Assembly: GCA_024653215.1 (NCBI GenBank)
Contig: JANLFU010000008.1
Location: forward strand, 80,305-126,191
Reading direction: 5' to 3'
Length of the DNA stretch: 45,887 nt
Source: Candidatus Saccharicenans sp.
Lineage (GTDB): Bacteria; Acidobacteriota; Aminicenantia; Aminicenantales; Saccharicenantaceae
Below the pieces are notes generated by a model. The model was not told the DNA's origin. It saw only the letters and a list, made by a program, of their open reading frames with translations, and searched no databases. Positions 16,369-25,400 of the stretch are shown here, piece after piece (position 1 is the first letter of the stretch; each line of letters starts with the position of its first letter). A program made the position numbers and the translations under genes.

Positions 16369-16971
16369 ATGAAATGTAGTGACTATCAGAAATTGATATC
16401 TGACAGGATGGACGGAACTCTGTCTCCGGCCGGCCAGAAGAAATTGGAAGCCCACCTTAAAACCTGCCAGGCCTGCCATTTTTATGAAGAAGAATTGAAG
16501 GGAATAGAGGCTGAAATCAGAAAGCTCCCGGCCGTGGAGCCTGAAAACCTGGCGGTCCTGGAAGGCGAGCTCAGGGAACGCTTGATCAGAGCCGAAGCTG
16601 AAAGCAGGATTCACAAACACAAAAGCTGGGGCATGAAATTAGCCCCGGCCTGGGCTGCCGGAGTTTTTCTGGTGATTGCGGTTTTATATCTTCTTGTTTT
16701 TAACAGACCGGCGGAAAGAGATCAGGGCCTGGACCTGGCTTCCCTGATGTCTTTCGAGGACTCTTATCTTACTCTGACCCAGACTCTCAATAGCGATGAA
16801 AGTCTGAATGAAATATATAATGAGGAGATTCTTAACAATATTTTTGAAGAAGCAAAGTACCTGAATTTAGAAGAGCTAGTTAATACAGAAGATTACCAAG
16901 AGCAAATAATTAACAACAATAGTGATATAAATTTACTGATAGAAAATAATGGTCTATCGGAGGGGCTATGA
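16369..16971 (+). CDS. Membrane anti-sigma factor with zf-HC2 domain
   Basis: A 200-residue protein. The N-terminal anti-sigma domain has the zinc motif H-x3-C-x2-C in AHLKTCQACHF (about 28-38), which normally grips the partner sigma factor in the cytoplasm. One transmembrane helix follows (WAAGVFLVIAVLYLLVF, about residues 91-107). The exported C-terminal part is rich in Asp, Glu and Asn (NEEILNNIFEEAKYLNLEE), and its DNA from about 16800 on is much more A+T-rich than the genes around it. It probably inhibits the sigma factor encoded just upstream and releases it on an envelope signal. Its stop overlaps the next gene's ATG by four bases. Confidence 0.85.
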   Translation: MKCSDYQKLISDRMDGTLSPAGQKKLEAHLKTCQACHFYEEELKGIEAEIRKLPAVEPENLAVLEGELRERLIRAEAESRIHKHKSWGMKLAPAWAAGVFLVIAVLYLLVFNRPAERDQGLDLASLMSFEDSYLTLTQTLNSDESLNEIYNEEILNNIFEEAKYLNLEELVNTEDYQEQIINNNSDINLLIENNGLSEGL

Positions 16972-17468
16972 TAAAAAAAATATTGGTAATAACTCTTATC
17001 GGGCTGAGCTTAACCTTTTTCTTGGCCGGACAAAAGGCCAGTGGGCAGGAGCCGCGCGGTCAGATGCAGCAGGGGAATCTCAGGCGAAACCTGGTTACGC
17101 TTAGGGCCCTGCGGATGACCCAGGTGCTGGAGCTTACCGAGCAGCAAACGGCGGTCATCTTTCCAGAGCTTAACAGGGCAGAAAAAGAGAAGGCTGAATT
17201 GCAGAGGCAGCTGGCCATGGAGATCAGAAACCTGAGGCAAAAAATTGATTCGGGAAAATCTACCGATGAAGAGTTTGAAGCCGGGGTTCAGAAAATCAGG
17301 GAATTAAGGCATAATATCCAGGCCAGGGAGCAGGCTTTTGAGGATTTCCTCTTCAGCCGCTTGACACCGGTCCAGAAGGCCAGGTATATTATATTCAGCC
17401 TTGAGTTTAATCGGGTTCTTATGGAGAGAGCGCAACGGCTGAGACAGGCCGGTCAAAAAATTAAATAA
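16968..17468 (+). CDS. Spy/CpxP-like periplasmic LTxxQ-motif protein
   Basis: A 166-residue protein with a signal peptide (IKKILVITLIGLSLTFFLAG, cleavage near residue 26). The mature part is nearly all helical. It has the two LTxxQ elements of the Spy/CpxP/ZraP family: VLELTEQQTAVI near residue 56 and SRLTPVQKARYII near residue 131, with a long charged coiled-coil stretch between. Family members are small periplasmic chaperones or sensors that feed back on envelope-stress regulators. Being the third gene of a sigma/anti-sigma cassette, with an ATGA overlap, it may act as the sensor for the anti-sigma factor, as CnrX-type proteins do (inference). Confidence 0.72.
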   Translation: MIKKILVITLIGLSLTFFLAGQKASGQEPRGQMQQGNLRRNLVTLRALRMTQVLELTEQQTAVIFPELNRAEKEKAELQRQLAMEIRNLRQKIDSGKSTDEEFEAGVQKIRELRHNIQAREQAFEDFLFSRLTPVQKARYIIFSLEFNRVLMERAQRLRQAGQKIK

Positions 17469-17482
17469 ATATCTTCCGTATC

Positions 17483-17511
17483 TTGACAAAAAGATTAAAT
17501 TAAGTTAGTAT
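17483..17511 (+). promoter_or_regulatory. Strong promoter of the tRNA-tuf-rpoBC operon
   Basis: A perfect TTGACA (17483-17488), a 17-base spacer and TAGTAT (17506-17511), in A+T-rich DNA. About 100 bases of leader follow before the first tRNA. No other strong promoter is evident until rpsL, so much of the cluster may be read from here. Confidence 0.75.
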
Positions 17512-17614
17512 TCCCGTTGTAAATTTATATCTCAATTTAACTTTTTTTCAATTAAAAACATAAGTATAGAAGATTTTTTGAAAAAATAAGGAAAATTTCC
17601 GATTTGTGCATGAT

Positions 17615-17688
17615 TGCCAGCGTAGCTCAGCCGGTAGAGCAGCTGATTTGTAATCAGCGGGTCGGGGGTTCGAATCCCTTCGCTGGCT
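17615..17688 (+). tRNA. tRNA-Thr (anticodon TGT)
   Basis: Acceptor arms GCCAGCG and CGCTGGC pair fully. The anticodon stem GCTGA/TCAGC encloses TTTGTAA, giving anticodon TGT. The T arm has GGTTCGAATCC. No CCA is encoded. It is first in the Thr-Tyr-Gly-Thr series known from E. coli ahead of tufB. Confidence 0.95.
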
Positions 17689-17731
17689 CAGAAATAGAGA
17701 GCAGGCCTGGCCTGATAGGGAAGACTGGTAT

Positions 17732-17814
17732 GGGCAGGTACCAAAGTGGCCAAATGGGGCGGGCTGTAAACCCGCTGCGGAAACGCTTCGGAGGTTCGAA
17801 TCCTTCCCTGCCCA
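17732..17814 (+). tRNA. tRNA-Tyr (anticodon GTA)
   Basis: A long class II tRNA of 83 bases with acceptor GGGCAGG/CCTGCCC, anticodon loop CTGTAAA (GTA), a long variable arm (about 17775-17790) and T arm GGAGGTTCGAATCC. The discriminator is A, and CCA is not encoded. Confidence 0.95.
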
Positions 17815-17822
17815 TTTTTGAT

Positions 17823-17895
<73 letters not shown>

Positions 17896-17914
17896 TTCTA
17901 AGAAATGAAGTTAA

Positions 17915-17987
17915 GCCCAAGTAGCTCAGTTGGCAGAGCACGTCCTTGGTAAGGACGGGGTCACCAGTTCAAATCTGGTCTTGGGCT
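17915..17987 (+). tRNA. tRNA-Thr (anticodon GGT)
   Basis: Acceptor GCCCAAG/CTTGGGC, anticodon stem CGTCC/GGACG around TTGGTAA (GGT), T arm ACCAGTTCAAATCTGGT. No CCA is encoded. It ends 40 bases before the tuf start. Confidence 0.95.
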
Positions 17988-18013
17988 TTTATAAAAATTT
18001 TTGCCTGGCTCCT

Positions 18014-19230
18014 AGGAGGTAAAAGAGATGGCCAAGGAAAAATTTGCGAGGACGAAGCCGCACGTTAACATAGGGACGATCGGGCACATAGACCACGGGA
18101 AGACGACGTTGACGGCGGCGATCACGAAGGTGTTATCGACCAAGGGACTGGCGCAGTTTAAGCCGTACGACGAGGTGGCCAAGGCTGATGCCAAGATGTT
18201 CCGTAGGGACGCGACCAAGATTTTGACGGTGGCCTTGTCGCACGTTGAGTACGAGACGGACAAGCGGCACTATGCGCACATCGACTGTCCTGGACACGTT
18301 GATTACATCAAGAACATGATCAGCGGAGCGGCCCAGATGGACGGGTCGATTCTGGTGGTGGCGGCCGATGACGGGCCGATGCCGCAGACTCGTGAGCACA
18401 TTCTGCTGGCCCGGCAGGTGGACGTTCCGGCTATTGTGGTCTTCATCAACAAGGTGGACCTGGTGGATGACCCGGAGATTCTGGACCTGGTGGAGCTGGA
18501 GGTCAGGGAGCTGTTGAGCAAGTATGAATTTCCTGGTGACAAAACTCCGGTGATACGTGGTAGTGCGACCAAGGCTCTGTCGGATCCTGAGGGAGAGGGT
18601 GGCAAGCCGATCTGGGAGCTGATGAAGGCATTGGATGATTTCATTCCGGAGCCGGTTCGGGAGATAGACAAGCCGTTTTTGATGTCGATCGAGGACGTCT
18701 TTTCGATAACCGGGCGGGGCACGGTGGTGACCGGCCGGGTGGAGAGAGGGATAGTTAAGGTAGGAGACGAGGTCGAGATAGTAGGATTTGGAGAGACGAA
18801 GAAGACGGTGGTGACCGGGGTGGAGATGTTCCGGAAGATACTGGACCAGGGGCAGGCGGGAGACAACGTTGGTTGCCTGTTGAGGGGTATAGGCAAGGAC
18901 GAGGTGGAGCGCGGACAGGTCCTGGCCAAGCCTGGTTCGATCACCCCGCACAAGAAGTTCCGGGCGCAGATTTACGCTCTGACCAAGGATGAAGGCGGGC
19001 GGCACACTCCGTTTTTCACCGGGTATCGTCCGCAGTTTTACTTTCGGACGACGGACGTGACCGGTACGGTGAAGCTGCCGGCTGGGGTGGAGATGGTGAT
19101 GCCCGGAGACAATGCCAACGTGGAGGTGGAGCTGATCACCACGGTGGCCATGGAGAAGGGCCTGCGGTTTGCCATCCGCGAGGGTGGCCGGACGGTGGGT
19201 GCCGGAACCGTCACCGAAATCCTGGAATAG
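18014..19230 (+). repeat. tuf direct repeat, left copy
   Basis: Near-identical to 34286-35502, in the same orientation, 16272 bases apart. Similarity begins exactly at the AGGAGG ribosome binding site and ends at the stop codon. Scattered third-position differences are visible within. This boundary is what gene conversion kept in check by flanking sequence would leave. Confidence 0.9.
18028..19230 (+). CDS. tuf: Elongation factor Tu (copy 1)
   Basis: A 400-residue GTPase that brings aminoacyl-tRNA to the ribosome. The P loop is GHIDHGKT at 19-26, followed by [13 protein letters not shown] (G3) and [10 protein letters not shown] (G4). Domains 2 and 3 carry [15 protein letters not shown] and [14 protein letters not shown]. 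An AGGAGG ribosome binding site is 8 bases upstream. The protein differs from copy 2 only at residue 44 (Phe here, Tyr there). Codon choice is odd for such a highly expressed gene: many ACG, GCG, GGG and ATA, while nearby ribosomal genes prefer ACC, GCC, GGC and ATC. Four tRNAs precede it and rpmG follows. Confidence 0.98.
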   Translation: MAKEKFARTKPHVNIGTIGHIDHGKTTLTAAITKVLSTKGLAQFKPYDEVAKADAKMFRRDATKILTVALSHVEYETDKRHYAHIDCPGHVDYIKNMISGAAQMDGSILVVAADDGPMPQTREHILLARQVDVPAIVVFINKVDLVDDPEILDLVELEVRELLSKYEFPGDKTPVIRGSATKALSDPEGEGGKPIWELMKALDDFIPEPVREIDKPFLMSIEDVFSITGRGTVVTGRVERGIVKVGDEVEIVGFGETKKTVVTGVEMFRKILDQGQAGDNVGCLLRGIGKDEVERGQVLAKPGSITPHKKFRAQIYALTKDEGGRHTPFFTGYRPQFYFRTTDVTGTVKLPAGVEMVMPGDNANVEVELITTVAMEKGLRFAIREGGRTVGAGTVTEILE

Positions 19231-19280
19231 AACTGCATTCCCCGGCTGTCAGTTGAATTAAATGTTAAGGAAATAGCGAG

Positions 19281-19430
19281 ATGCGGGAAATAATTACTCT
19301 TCAGTGCTCGGATTGCAAGCGACGGAATTACTCTACCACCAGGAACAAGAAGAAGCAGACAGAACGGCTGGAAATCAAGAAGTTCTGCCCGTTCTGCCGC
19401 AAGCATACTCTTCACAAAGAAGTTAAGTAA
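19281..19430 (+). CDS. rpmG: 50S ribosomal protein L33
   Basis: A 49-residue L33 of the zinc-binding type. CSDC near the N-terminus and CPFC near the C-terminus form the CxxC pair, and the middle has the usual [19 protein letters not shown]. It starts MREIITLQC. The gene lies between tuf and tRNA-Trp, as in many bacteria. The start ATG has GCGAG just upstream, a weak ribosome binding site. Confidence 0.95.
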   Translation: MREIITLQCSDCKRRNYSTTRNKKKQTERLEIKKFCPFCRKHTLHKEVK

Positions 19431-19446
19431 TGACTGACCGGACTGA

Positions 19447-19523
19447 GGGTGAGTAGCTCAATTGGCTAGAGCAGCGGTCTCCAAAACCGCAGGCTGCGGG
19501 TTCGAGTCCTGCCTCACCCGCCA
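19447..19523 (+). tRNA. tRNA-Trp (anticodon CCA), with encoded 3' CCA
   Basis: Acceptor GGGTGAG/CTCACCC, anticodon stem GCGGT/ACCGC around CTCCAAA (CCA), T arm GCGGGTTCGAGTCCTGC, discriminator G. Unlike the four tRNAs upstream, the 3' CCA is in the DNA (19521-19523). Its position between rpmG and secE is conserved in several phyla. Confidence 0.95.
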
Positions 19524-19553
19524 GTATTAGGATGAGATAAAGGCGTAGGTAAC

Positions 19554-19766
19554 ATGAACGACAAACTGCCCTGGCACAAACGATTCGTAAACTTCCTGAA
19601 GGACGTCAGGTCCGAACTCAAGAAGGTCACCTGGCCGGCCAAGCAGGAGGTTTACGGTACGACCATCATCGTCATCATTGCCGTGTTTTTCTTCGGCATC
19701 TATCTGTTTTTTGTCGATGTCGTGTTTTCCTGGCTGATCGCTCAGGTCAAAACATTTTTTGGATAA
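19554..19766 (+). CDS. secE: Preprotein translocase subunit SecE
   Basis: A 70-residue short-form SecE with one transmembrane helix (about residues 41-60, TIIVIIAVFFFGIYLFFVDV). The signature amphipathic segment FLKDVRSELKKVTWPAKQEV (about 14-33) clamps SecY, encoded at the right end of the window. It is followed 13 bases later by nusG, the usual pairing. The upstream ribosome binding site is poor. Confidence 0.95.
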   Translation: MNDKLPWHKRFVNFLKDVRSELKKVTWPAKQEVYGTTIIVIIAVFFFGIYLFFVDVVFSWLIAQVKTFFG

Positions 19767-19779
19767 AGCAGGGATTTAA

Positions 19780-20310
19780 ATGGCCAAGAACTGGTACGTA
19801 ATTCACACCTATTCAGGCTTCGAGAATTTTGTGGCCGAATCTATCCGTCTGAAAGCTGCAGAGATGAAGTTGGAGGATAACATTGGCCAGATCGTCATCC
19901 CGACCGAGGATGTGGTTGAGATCAGGGGCGGTAAAAAGGTCGTTACCACCAAGAAGCCTTACCCGGGTTACATCCTGGTGGAAATGGAGATGAACGACGA
20001 GACCTGGTTGATGATTCGCCAGATTCCCAAGGTCACCGGGTTTGTCGGTTCCGGTCGCAAGCCAACTCCGCTCAGCCCGGAAGAGGTCAACAAGATCATC
20101 CATCACATGGAAGTCACCTCGGAGAAGCCGAAGCCCAAGCATACCTTTGAAAAGGGCGAGGCGGTCCGTATCATCGATGGGCCCTTTTACAATTTTAACG
20201 GCATAGTCGAAGAGGTCAATCACGAACGCAACACCCTGAAGGTCATGGTGACAATCTTCGGCCGATCCACTCCGGTGGAACTGGAGTTCCTGCAGGTGGA
20301 GAAAATCTAG
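19780..20310 (+). CDS. nusG: Transcription termination/antitermination protein NusG
   Basis: A 176-residue NusG. The N-terminal NGN domain (about 1-115) starts KNWYVIHTYSGFENFVAESI and has PGYILVEMEMNDETW, the face that binds the RNA polymerase clamp. The C-terminal KOW domain (about 122-176) has FEKGEAVRIIDGPFYNFNGIVEEV, which contacts Rho or ribosomal protein S10. No extra domain II insert is seen. It lies between secE and rplK. Confidence 0.97.
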   Translation: MAKNWYVIHTYSGFENFVAESIRLKAAEMKLEDNIGQIVIPTEDVVEIRGGKKVVTTKKPYPGYILVEMEMNDETWLMIRQIPKVTGFVGSGRKPTPLSPEEVNKIIHHMEVTSEKPKPKHTFEKGEAVRIIDGPFYNFNGIVEEVNHERNTLKVMVTIFGRSTPVELEFLQVEKI

Positions 20311-20319
20311 GAGGAAGAA

Positions 20320-20751
20320 ATGTCTAAGGAAGTCGTGGCCAAAGTAAAATTGCAGATCGTAGCCGGACAGGCCAGCCCGGCTCCCCCGGTAGGTCCCTCA
20401 CTGGCTCCCCACGGCGTCAATTTAATGGATTTTGTCCGGCAGTTCAACGACCGGACCAAGAACATGGAGGAAGGCACCATCGTTCCGGTGTTGGTGACGG
20501 TTTTCAAGGACCGCAGCTTTACCTTCGTCATCAAGACCCCGCCGGCTTCGTTCCTGCTGAAGAAGGCTGCCGGCATTGCCAAGGGGTCCAGTGCTCCCAA
20601 CAAGGACAAGGTGGGTAAGGTAACCCGCAAACAGATCGAAGAAATTGCCCGGATCAAGCTTCCAGACCTGAACACCGACGACCTGGAAGCAGCCATCCGC
20701 TCCATAGAAGGAACTGCCAAAAATATGGGATTGGAGATCGTCAGTGAGTAA
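20320..20751 (+). CDS. rplK: 50S ribosomal protein L11
   Basis: A 143-residue L11 that shapes the GTPase-associated centre of 23S rRNA. The proline-rich N-terminal helix region, [19 protein letters not shown], is the thiostrepton contact area; residues SLAP replace the more usual ALGQ. The C-terminal RNA-binding domain runs from about residue 75 with [27 protein letters not shown] precedes the ATG. The last 8 bases overlap rplA, so the two are coupled. Confidence 0.97.
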   Translation: MSKEVVAKVKLQIVAGQASPAPPVGPSLAPHGVNLMDFVRQFNDRTKNMEEGTIVPVLVTVFKDRSFTFVIKTPPASFLLKKAAGIAKGSSAPNKDKVGKVTRKQIEEIARIKLPDLNTDDLEAAIRSIEGTAKNMGLEIVSE

Positions 20752-21439
20752 ACGTGGTAAGAATTACTTAAAGGCCAGAGCCCTGAAGGAAGAGACGAAA
20801 GAATACACCATTGAGGAAGCCGTTCATCTGCTCAAAGAAGCCAAGTACGCCAAGTTTGATGAGTCGGTGGACGTGGCCCTCCGTCTCGGAGTGAATCCCA
20901 AGTATTCGGACCAGATGGTCCGGGGAACAGTGGTCCTGCCCCACGGTACCGGTAAGACCAAGAAAATCTGCGTCATTGCTTCCGGCGAGAAGATCAAGGA
21001 AGCCGAGGAAGCCGGGGCCGATTATGTGGGCGGCGACGATATCATCGAGAAGATTTCCGGTGGCTGGATTGACTTTGACGTGGTCATTGCCACCCCGGAT
21101 ATGATGCGAAGCGTGGGCAAGCTGGGAAGAATCCTGGGCACCAAGGGCCTGATGCCCAACCCCAAGGCCGGGACCGTGACCTTCGACGTGAAAAAGGCCA
21201 TCGAGGAAACCAAGGCCGGGAAGGTTGAATTCCGGGTGGACAAGACCGGGATAGTTCACGCTGCCGTGGGCAAGGTTTCCTTCCCTGAAGAGAAGCTGGT
21301 GGAGAACATCAGGGCCTTCCTCCAGGCGGTGATCCAGGCCAAGCCCCCGGCCGCCAAGGGCAAGTACATCAGGTCGATGTTCGTTTCTTCAACCATGGGG
21401 CCGTCCTTCAAGCTTTCAGAAGAGATCTTAGAGAAATAG
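20744..21439 (+). CDS. rplA: 50S ribosomal protein L1
   Basis: A 231-residue L1 that forms the mobile L1 stalk and, in many bacteria, represses the L11-L1 message. It begins with GTG inside the rplK 3' end (8-base overlap). Recognisable segments are [34 protein letters not shown], the domain II start GGDDIIEKI, and [12 protein letters not shown]. An L1 repressor site like that of the 23S stalk was not identified here. Confidence 0.97.
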   Translation: MSKRGKNYLKARALKEETKEYTIEEAVHLLKEAKYAKFDESVDVALRLGVNPKYSDQMVRGTVVLPHGTGKTKKICVIASGEKIKEAEEAGADYVGGDDIIEKISGGWIDFDVVIATPDMMRSVGKLGRILGTKGLMPNPKAGTVTFDVKKAIEETKAGKVEFRVDKTGIVHAAVGKVSFPEEKLVENIRAFLQAVIQAKPPAAKGKYIRSMFVSSTMGPSFKLSEEILEK

Positions 21440-21449
21440 GAGTCTGACG

Positions 21450-21965
21450 GTGAAAAAAGAGACCAAGTATAAGATCGTCCAGGAACTGGAAGAGTCCCTT
21501 AATAAGAACCAGACCTGGTATCTGGTGGATTACAAGCAGATGCCTGTCTGGAAGATGGTGGAACTCAGGAAGCTCCTGAAGCGCAACAACTTCCGGCTGA
21601 AAGTGGTCAAGAATCGGCTGGCCCTGAAGGCCATCGGGCAGCGTTTCCCGGAGCTCAAGCCGTACTTCCAGAAAAATAATGCCCTGGCCTTTACCGACAG
21701 CGATCCCATCGCCCTGGCCAAGCTCCTCCAGGAGTTTTCCGACCGGGGCAAGGTGCTGGAGATTAAAGCCGGGGTGGTGGAAGGCCATTACCTGGCCCCC
21801 GACATGTTCGGCGAAATCATCAAGCTGAATTCCAGAATGGATTTAGTGGCCAGAATCGGGTATCTGATGTCGTACCCGTTAACTCAGTTCTTGAGAACCC
21901 TGCAAACTCCCCTGGTTAACATGGGTAGGTTGTTGAGCGTCCTCAAGGATAAAAAAGAGAGTTGA
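21450..21965 (+). CDS. rplJ: 50S ribosomal protein L10
   Basis: A 171-residue L10, the stalk base that holds L7/L12 dimers on its C-terminal helix (about 135-171, [20 protein letters not shown]). The N-terminal rRNA-binding part reads [28 protein letters not shown] and [12 protein letters not shown]. Start is GTG, with AGGAG 8 bases upstream. Only 10 bases separate it from rplA, leaving no room for the long L10 leader known in E. coli. Confidence 0.95.
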   Translation: MKKETKYKIVQELEESLNKNQTWYLVDYKQMPVWKMVELRKLLKRNNFRLKVVKNRLALKAIGQRFPELKPYFQKNNALAFTDSDPIALAKLLQEFSDRGKVLEIKAGVVEGHYLAPDMFGEIIKLNSRMDLVARIGYLMSYPLTQFLRTLQTPLVNMGRLLSVLKDKKES

Positions 21966-22011
21966 GGGAATATCCCTTGAACTAAGCTCAAGTAAAGGAG
22001 AGGAGAGACCA

Positions 22012-22410
22012 ATGGAAAAACAAGAAAAACTCACCAAGGAACAGTTTTTCGCCCATCTTGACAACCTGACCGTCCTGGAACTCGTTGACTACATCAAAGA
22101 GTTTGAGACCCGCTATGGGATCAGCGCGGCCATGGCCGCCCCGGTTATGATGGCCGGCGGAGGCGCGGCTCAGGCTGAGGCCAAGCCGGTTGAAGAGAAG
22201 ACTTCTTTCAACGTCATCCTGAAGGATGTTGGCAGCCAGAAAATCCAGGTAATTAAAGTGGTGCGTGAAGTCACCAACCTGGGCCTGAAAGAAGCCAAGG
22301 ATTTTGTGGACGGCGTGCCCAAGACCCTGAAAGAAGGCGTTACCAAGGACGAAGCCGAGGCTATCAAGGCCAAATTTGCCGAGGTCGGAGCCACAGTCGA
22401 AATACAGTAA
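22012..22410 (+). CDS. rplL: 50S ribosomal protein L7/L12
   Basis: A 132-residue stalk protein. The N-terminal dimerisation domain (1-40) is followed by an Ala/Gly-rich hinge ([17 protein letters not shown]). The C-terminal factor-binding domain is [13 protein letters not shown], then [23 protein letters not shown]. It recruits EF-Tu, EF-G and IF2 GTPases. GGAGAGGAGAG gives a strong ribosome binding site, as needed for the four or more copies made per ribosome. Confidence 0.97.
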   Translation: MEKQEKLTKEQFFAHLDNLTVLELVDYIKEFETRYGISAAMAAPVMMAGGGAAQAEAKPVEEKTSFNVILKDVGSQKIQVIKVVREVTNLGLKEAKDFVDGVPKTLKEGVTKDEAEAIKAKFAEVGATVEIQ

Positions 22411-22436
22411 CCTTGGTAAAAAAATTATTTTTTTAA

Positions 22437-22470
22437 TGATAGAAAACAAAAACTATCAAACTCTTTTTTT
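22437..22470 (+). terminator. Possible attenuator between rplL and rpoB
   Basis: TGATAG (22437-22442) can pair with CTATCA (22453-22458) over a 10-base A-rich loop, and CTCTTTTTTT follows. The stem is short and A+T-rich, so it would stop only part of the transcripts. The position equals that of the rplL-rpoB attenuator in E. coli, which lowers polymerase output relative to ribosomal proteins. Confidence 0.3.
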
Positions 22471-22481
22471 AGAGAGCTACC

Positions 22482-25400
22482 ATGCTTGATCAAAACCATC
22501 ATATTTATCGGGAAAGAGTCGATTTTTCTAAAATCAAGACGGTCTTTGAACTGCCCGACCTTCTCGAAATTCAGCGAAAATCTTACGACGAGTTCCTGCA
22601 GATGGACCTGTTGCCGGATGAGAGAAAGGATGTGGGCCTGCAGGCCGCCTTCAAGGATGTCTTTCCCATTACCGATTTCAAGGAAACTACCGAGCTGCAA
22701 TTTATCAGCTACACCATCGGCGATTGGGAATGCAGGTGCGGCCGCCTGAAGGGCGTGGAAAACTCCCGGCCGCGCTGCCAGTCGTGCGGGGCGTTGCTTC
22801 CTTCCGAGGTAGCTCTTCAGGAAAAGAGAATCTGTCCTTATTGCGGGGAGCACAGGAAGATCGAGATGCCTCTCTGCGAGTACTGCGGGGACAGGGTCAG
22901 GTTGAAAATAAAGTACAGCCCCCTGGAGTGCATCCAGAAAGGGTACACCTACGAGGCCCCGCTGAAGTTAAAAGTTCAGCTGGTTTCCTGGGAAAAAGAC
23001 CCGGCCACCAAGACCCGTCGGCTGAAGCATATCAAGCAGCAGGAAGTCTATTTCGGGAATATCCCGCTGATGACAGACAAGGGTACCTTTATATTTAATG
23101 GAGTGGAAAGGGTGGTGGTCAGCCAGTTGCAGAGGTCACCCGGGGTATTTTTCCGGCCCGGAGAGATCAAAGGCCAGTTCGTGGGCAAGGTCATTCCCTA
23201 CCGCGGAGCCTGGGTGGAATTCGAAAATGATGTCAAGAACATCCTCTGGGTCAGGCTGGACCGGAAAAAGAAGTTCCTGGCCACTGTCTTTCTGCGAGCC
23301 CTTGGTTACGGCTCGGACGAGGAGATCATCCGGCTATTTTTCAAATCCTACGAGCTGATTCCGGAGGACGGGAAGCTGTACTGGAAGCTCACCGACAACC
23401 TGGAGGGCAAGGTGCTGCGCGAGGATGTCTACAGCCCCGAGAGCTCCAGGTCTCCGGTAGCCAAAGCCGGGACCAGGCTGGACCAGGAATTAATCAACAA
23501 GCTGCGGGAAAAGAATGTCACCAGGATCAAGGCCACCAGGCAGGACCTCAACGGGGCCTATTCTCTGGTTAACGTCCGCGGGAAGGTCAAGTCCGGCGAG
23601 GAGCTGACTGCCGAGCATCTGGAAATCCTGACCAGCAGGGGCGAGCCTTTCGAGGTCTTCTTCCCGGGTGAAGATGAAGCCGCCCAGATGATTCTGAACA
23701 CCCTGAAGAAGGACCTGAAGAAGGACCAGCAACAGGCCCTGAGTGAAATCTACAAGAAGCTCAGACCGGGAGAACCTCACACCGAAGAAAGCGCCAAGAC
23801 CCTTTTTGACAACATGTTTTTTAACCCCCAGAAGTTCAATTTCTCCAGGATTGGCCGCCTGAAATTCAACATCAAGCTCGGACTGGACAGCGGTCAGCGC
23901 GACGTCCTGCTGGAGACCGAAAGGAAATCCGGTCCGGAAGACCCGAAAGACCGAATACTGTCCAAGGAAGATTACGTGCAGGTGATCAAGTACCTGCTCA
24001 AGTTGAAAAACGGTGAGGGCTCCGTTGATGACATCGACCACCTGGGTAACCGCCGGGTCCGCCCGGTGGGCGAGTTGATGGAAAACGCTTTCCGGATCGG
24101 TCTGACCCGAATGGAACGGACCATCAAGGAAAAAATGACCATCAGCGCCGACCTGTCCTCGGCCATGCCCCAGGACCTGATAAATTCCAAGCCGGTCATC
24201 GCCGCCCTGAAAGAGTTCTTTGGTAGCTCCCAGCTTTCGCAGTTCATGGACCAGATTAACACCCTGGCCGAACTGACCCATAAGAGAAGGTTAAGCGCTC
24301 TGGGACCCGGCGGTTTAAGCCGGGAAAGGGCCGGGTTCGAGGTCAGGGATATTCAGACCTCGCACTACGGCAGAATCTGCCCGATCGAGACCCCGGAAGG
24401 TCCCAACATTGGTCTCATTGCCTCTCTTAGCTGCTATGCCAGGATAAATGAATATGGTTTTATAGAAACTCCGTATCGCAAGGTGGAAAAAGGCCGGGTG
24501 GTGGATTATGTCAAGGTCATCCACCCCGGGGCTACCAGCTTCCGCCCGGGGCAGCTGGTTCGCAAGGATGAAATGGAGAAAGCTGTCAACCGGCTACAGG
24601 AAGAAAAAGCCAAGAACCTGCCCGTATATGAACCTTATATTTTCTACCTGACCGCCTGGGAGGAAGAGAATTACAAGATCGCCCAGGCCAACGTGGAGAT
24701 CGATTCCCGGGGCTACATCAAGCAGGAAATGGTCAGCGCCCGCGACCGCGGCAACTTCAGGATCCTGCCACGGGAAGAAATTGATTTCATGGACGTTTCG
24801 CCCAAGCAGCTGGTGTCCCTCTCGGCTGCCCTGATTCCCTTCCTGGAGCACGACGACGCCAACCGGGCCCTGATGGGTTCCAACATGCAACGCCAGGCGG
24901 TGCCGTTGCTAAAGCCGGAGGCCCCGTTGATCGGAACCGGCATCGAGCATATCGTGGCCAAGGGGTCCGGGGACGTGGTGGTCTGCGAGCGCTCCGGCGT
25001 GGTGGAATTTGTCGATGCCGAAAGAATCATAGTCAGGGTTGACGAAAAGGAAAACAGCCTGTACGACCTGGGCACCGACCTTTACCTTCTGACCAAGTTC
25101 CTCCGGACCAACCAGAATACCTGCATCAACCAGAGACCCATCGTCCGGAAAGGAGACCGCGTGGTCAAGGGCCAGATCCTGGCCGACGGTTCCTGCACCG
25201 ACCGCGGGGAGATGGCTCTCGGCCGGAATATACTCTGTGCCTTCATGCCCTGGCGCGGCTACAACTTCGAGGATGCCATCATCGTCAGCGAAAAGTTGAT
25301 AAAAGAAGACGTTTTCACTTCGATTCATATCGTGGAAGAAATGATAGAGGCCCGGGATACCAAGCTCGGTCCCGAGGAAATCACCCGCGACATACCCAAC

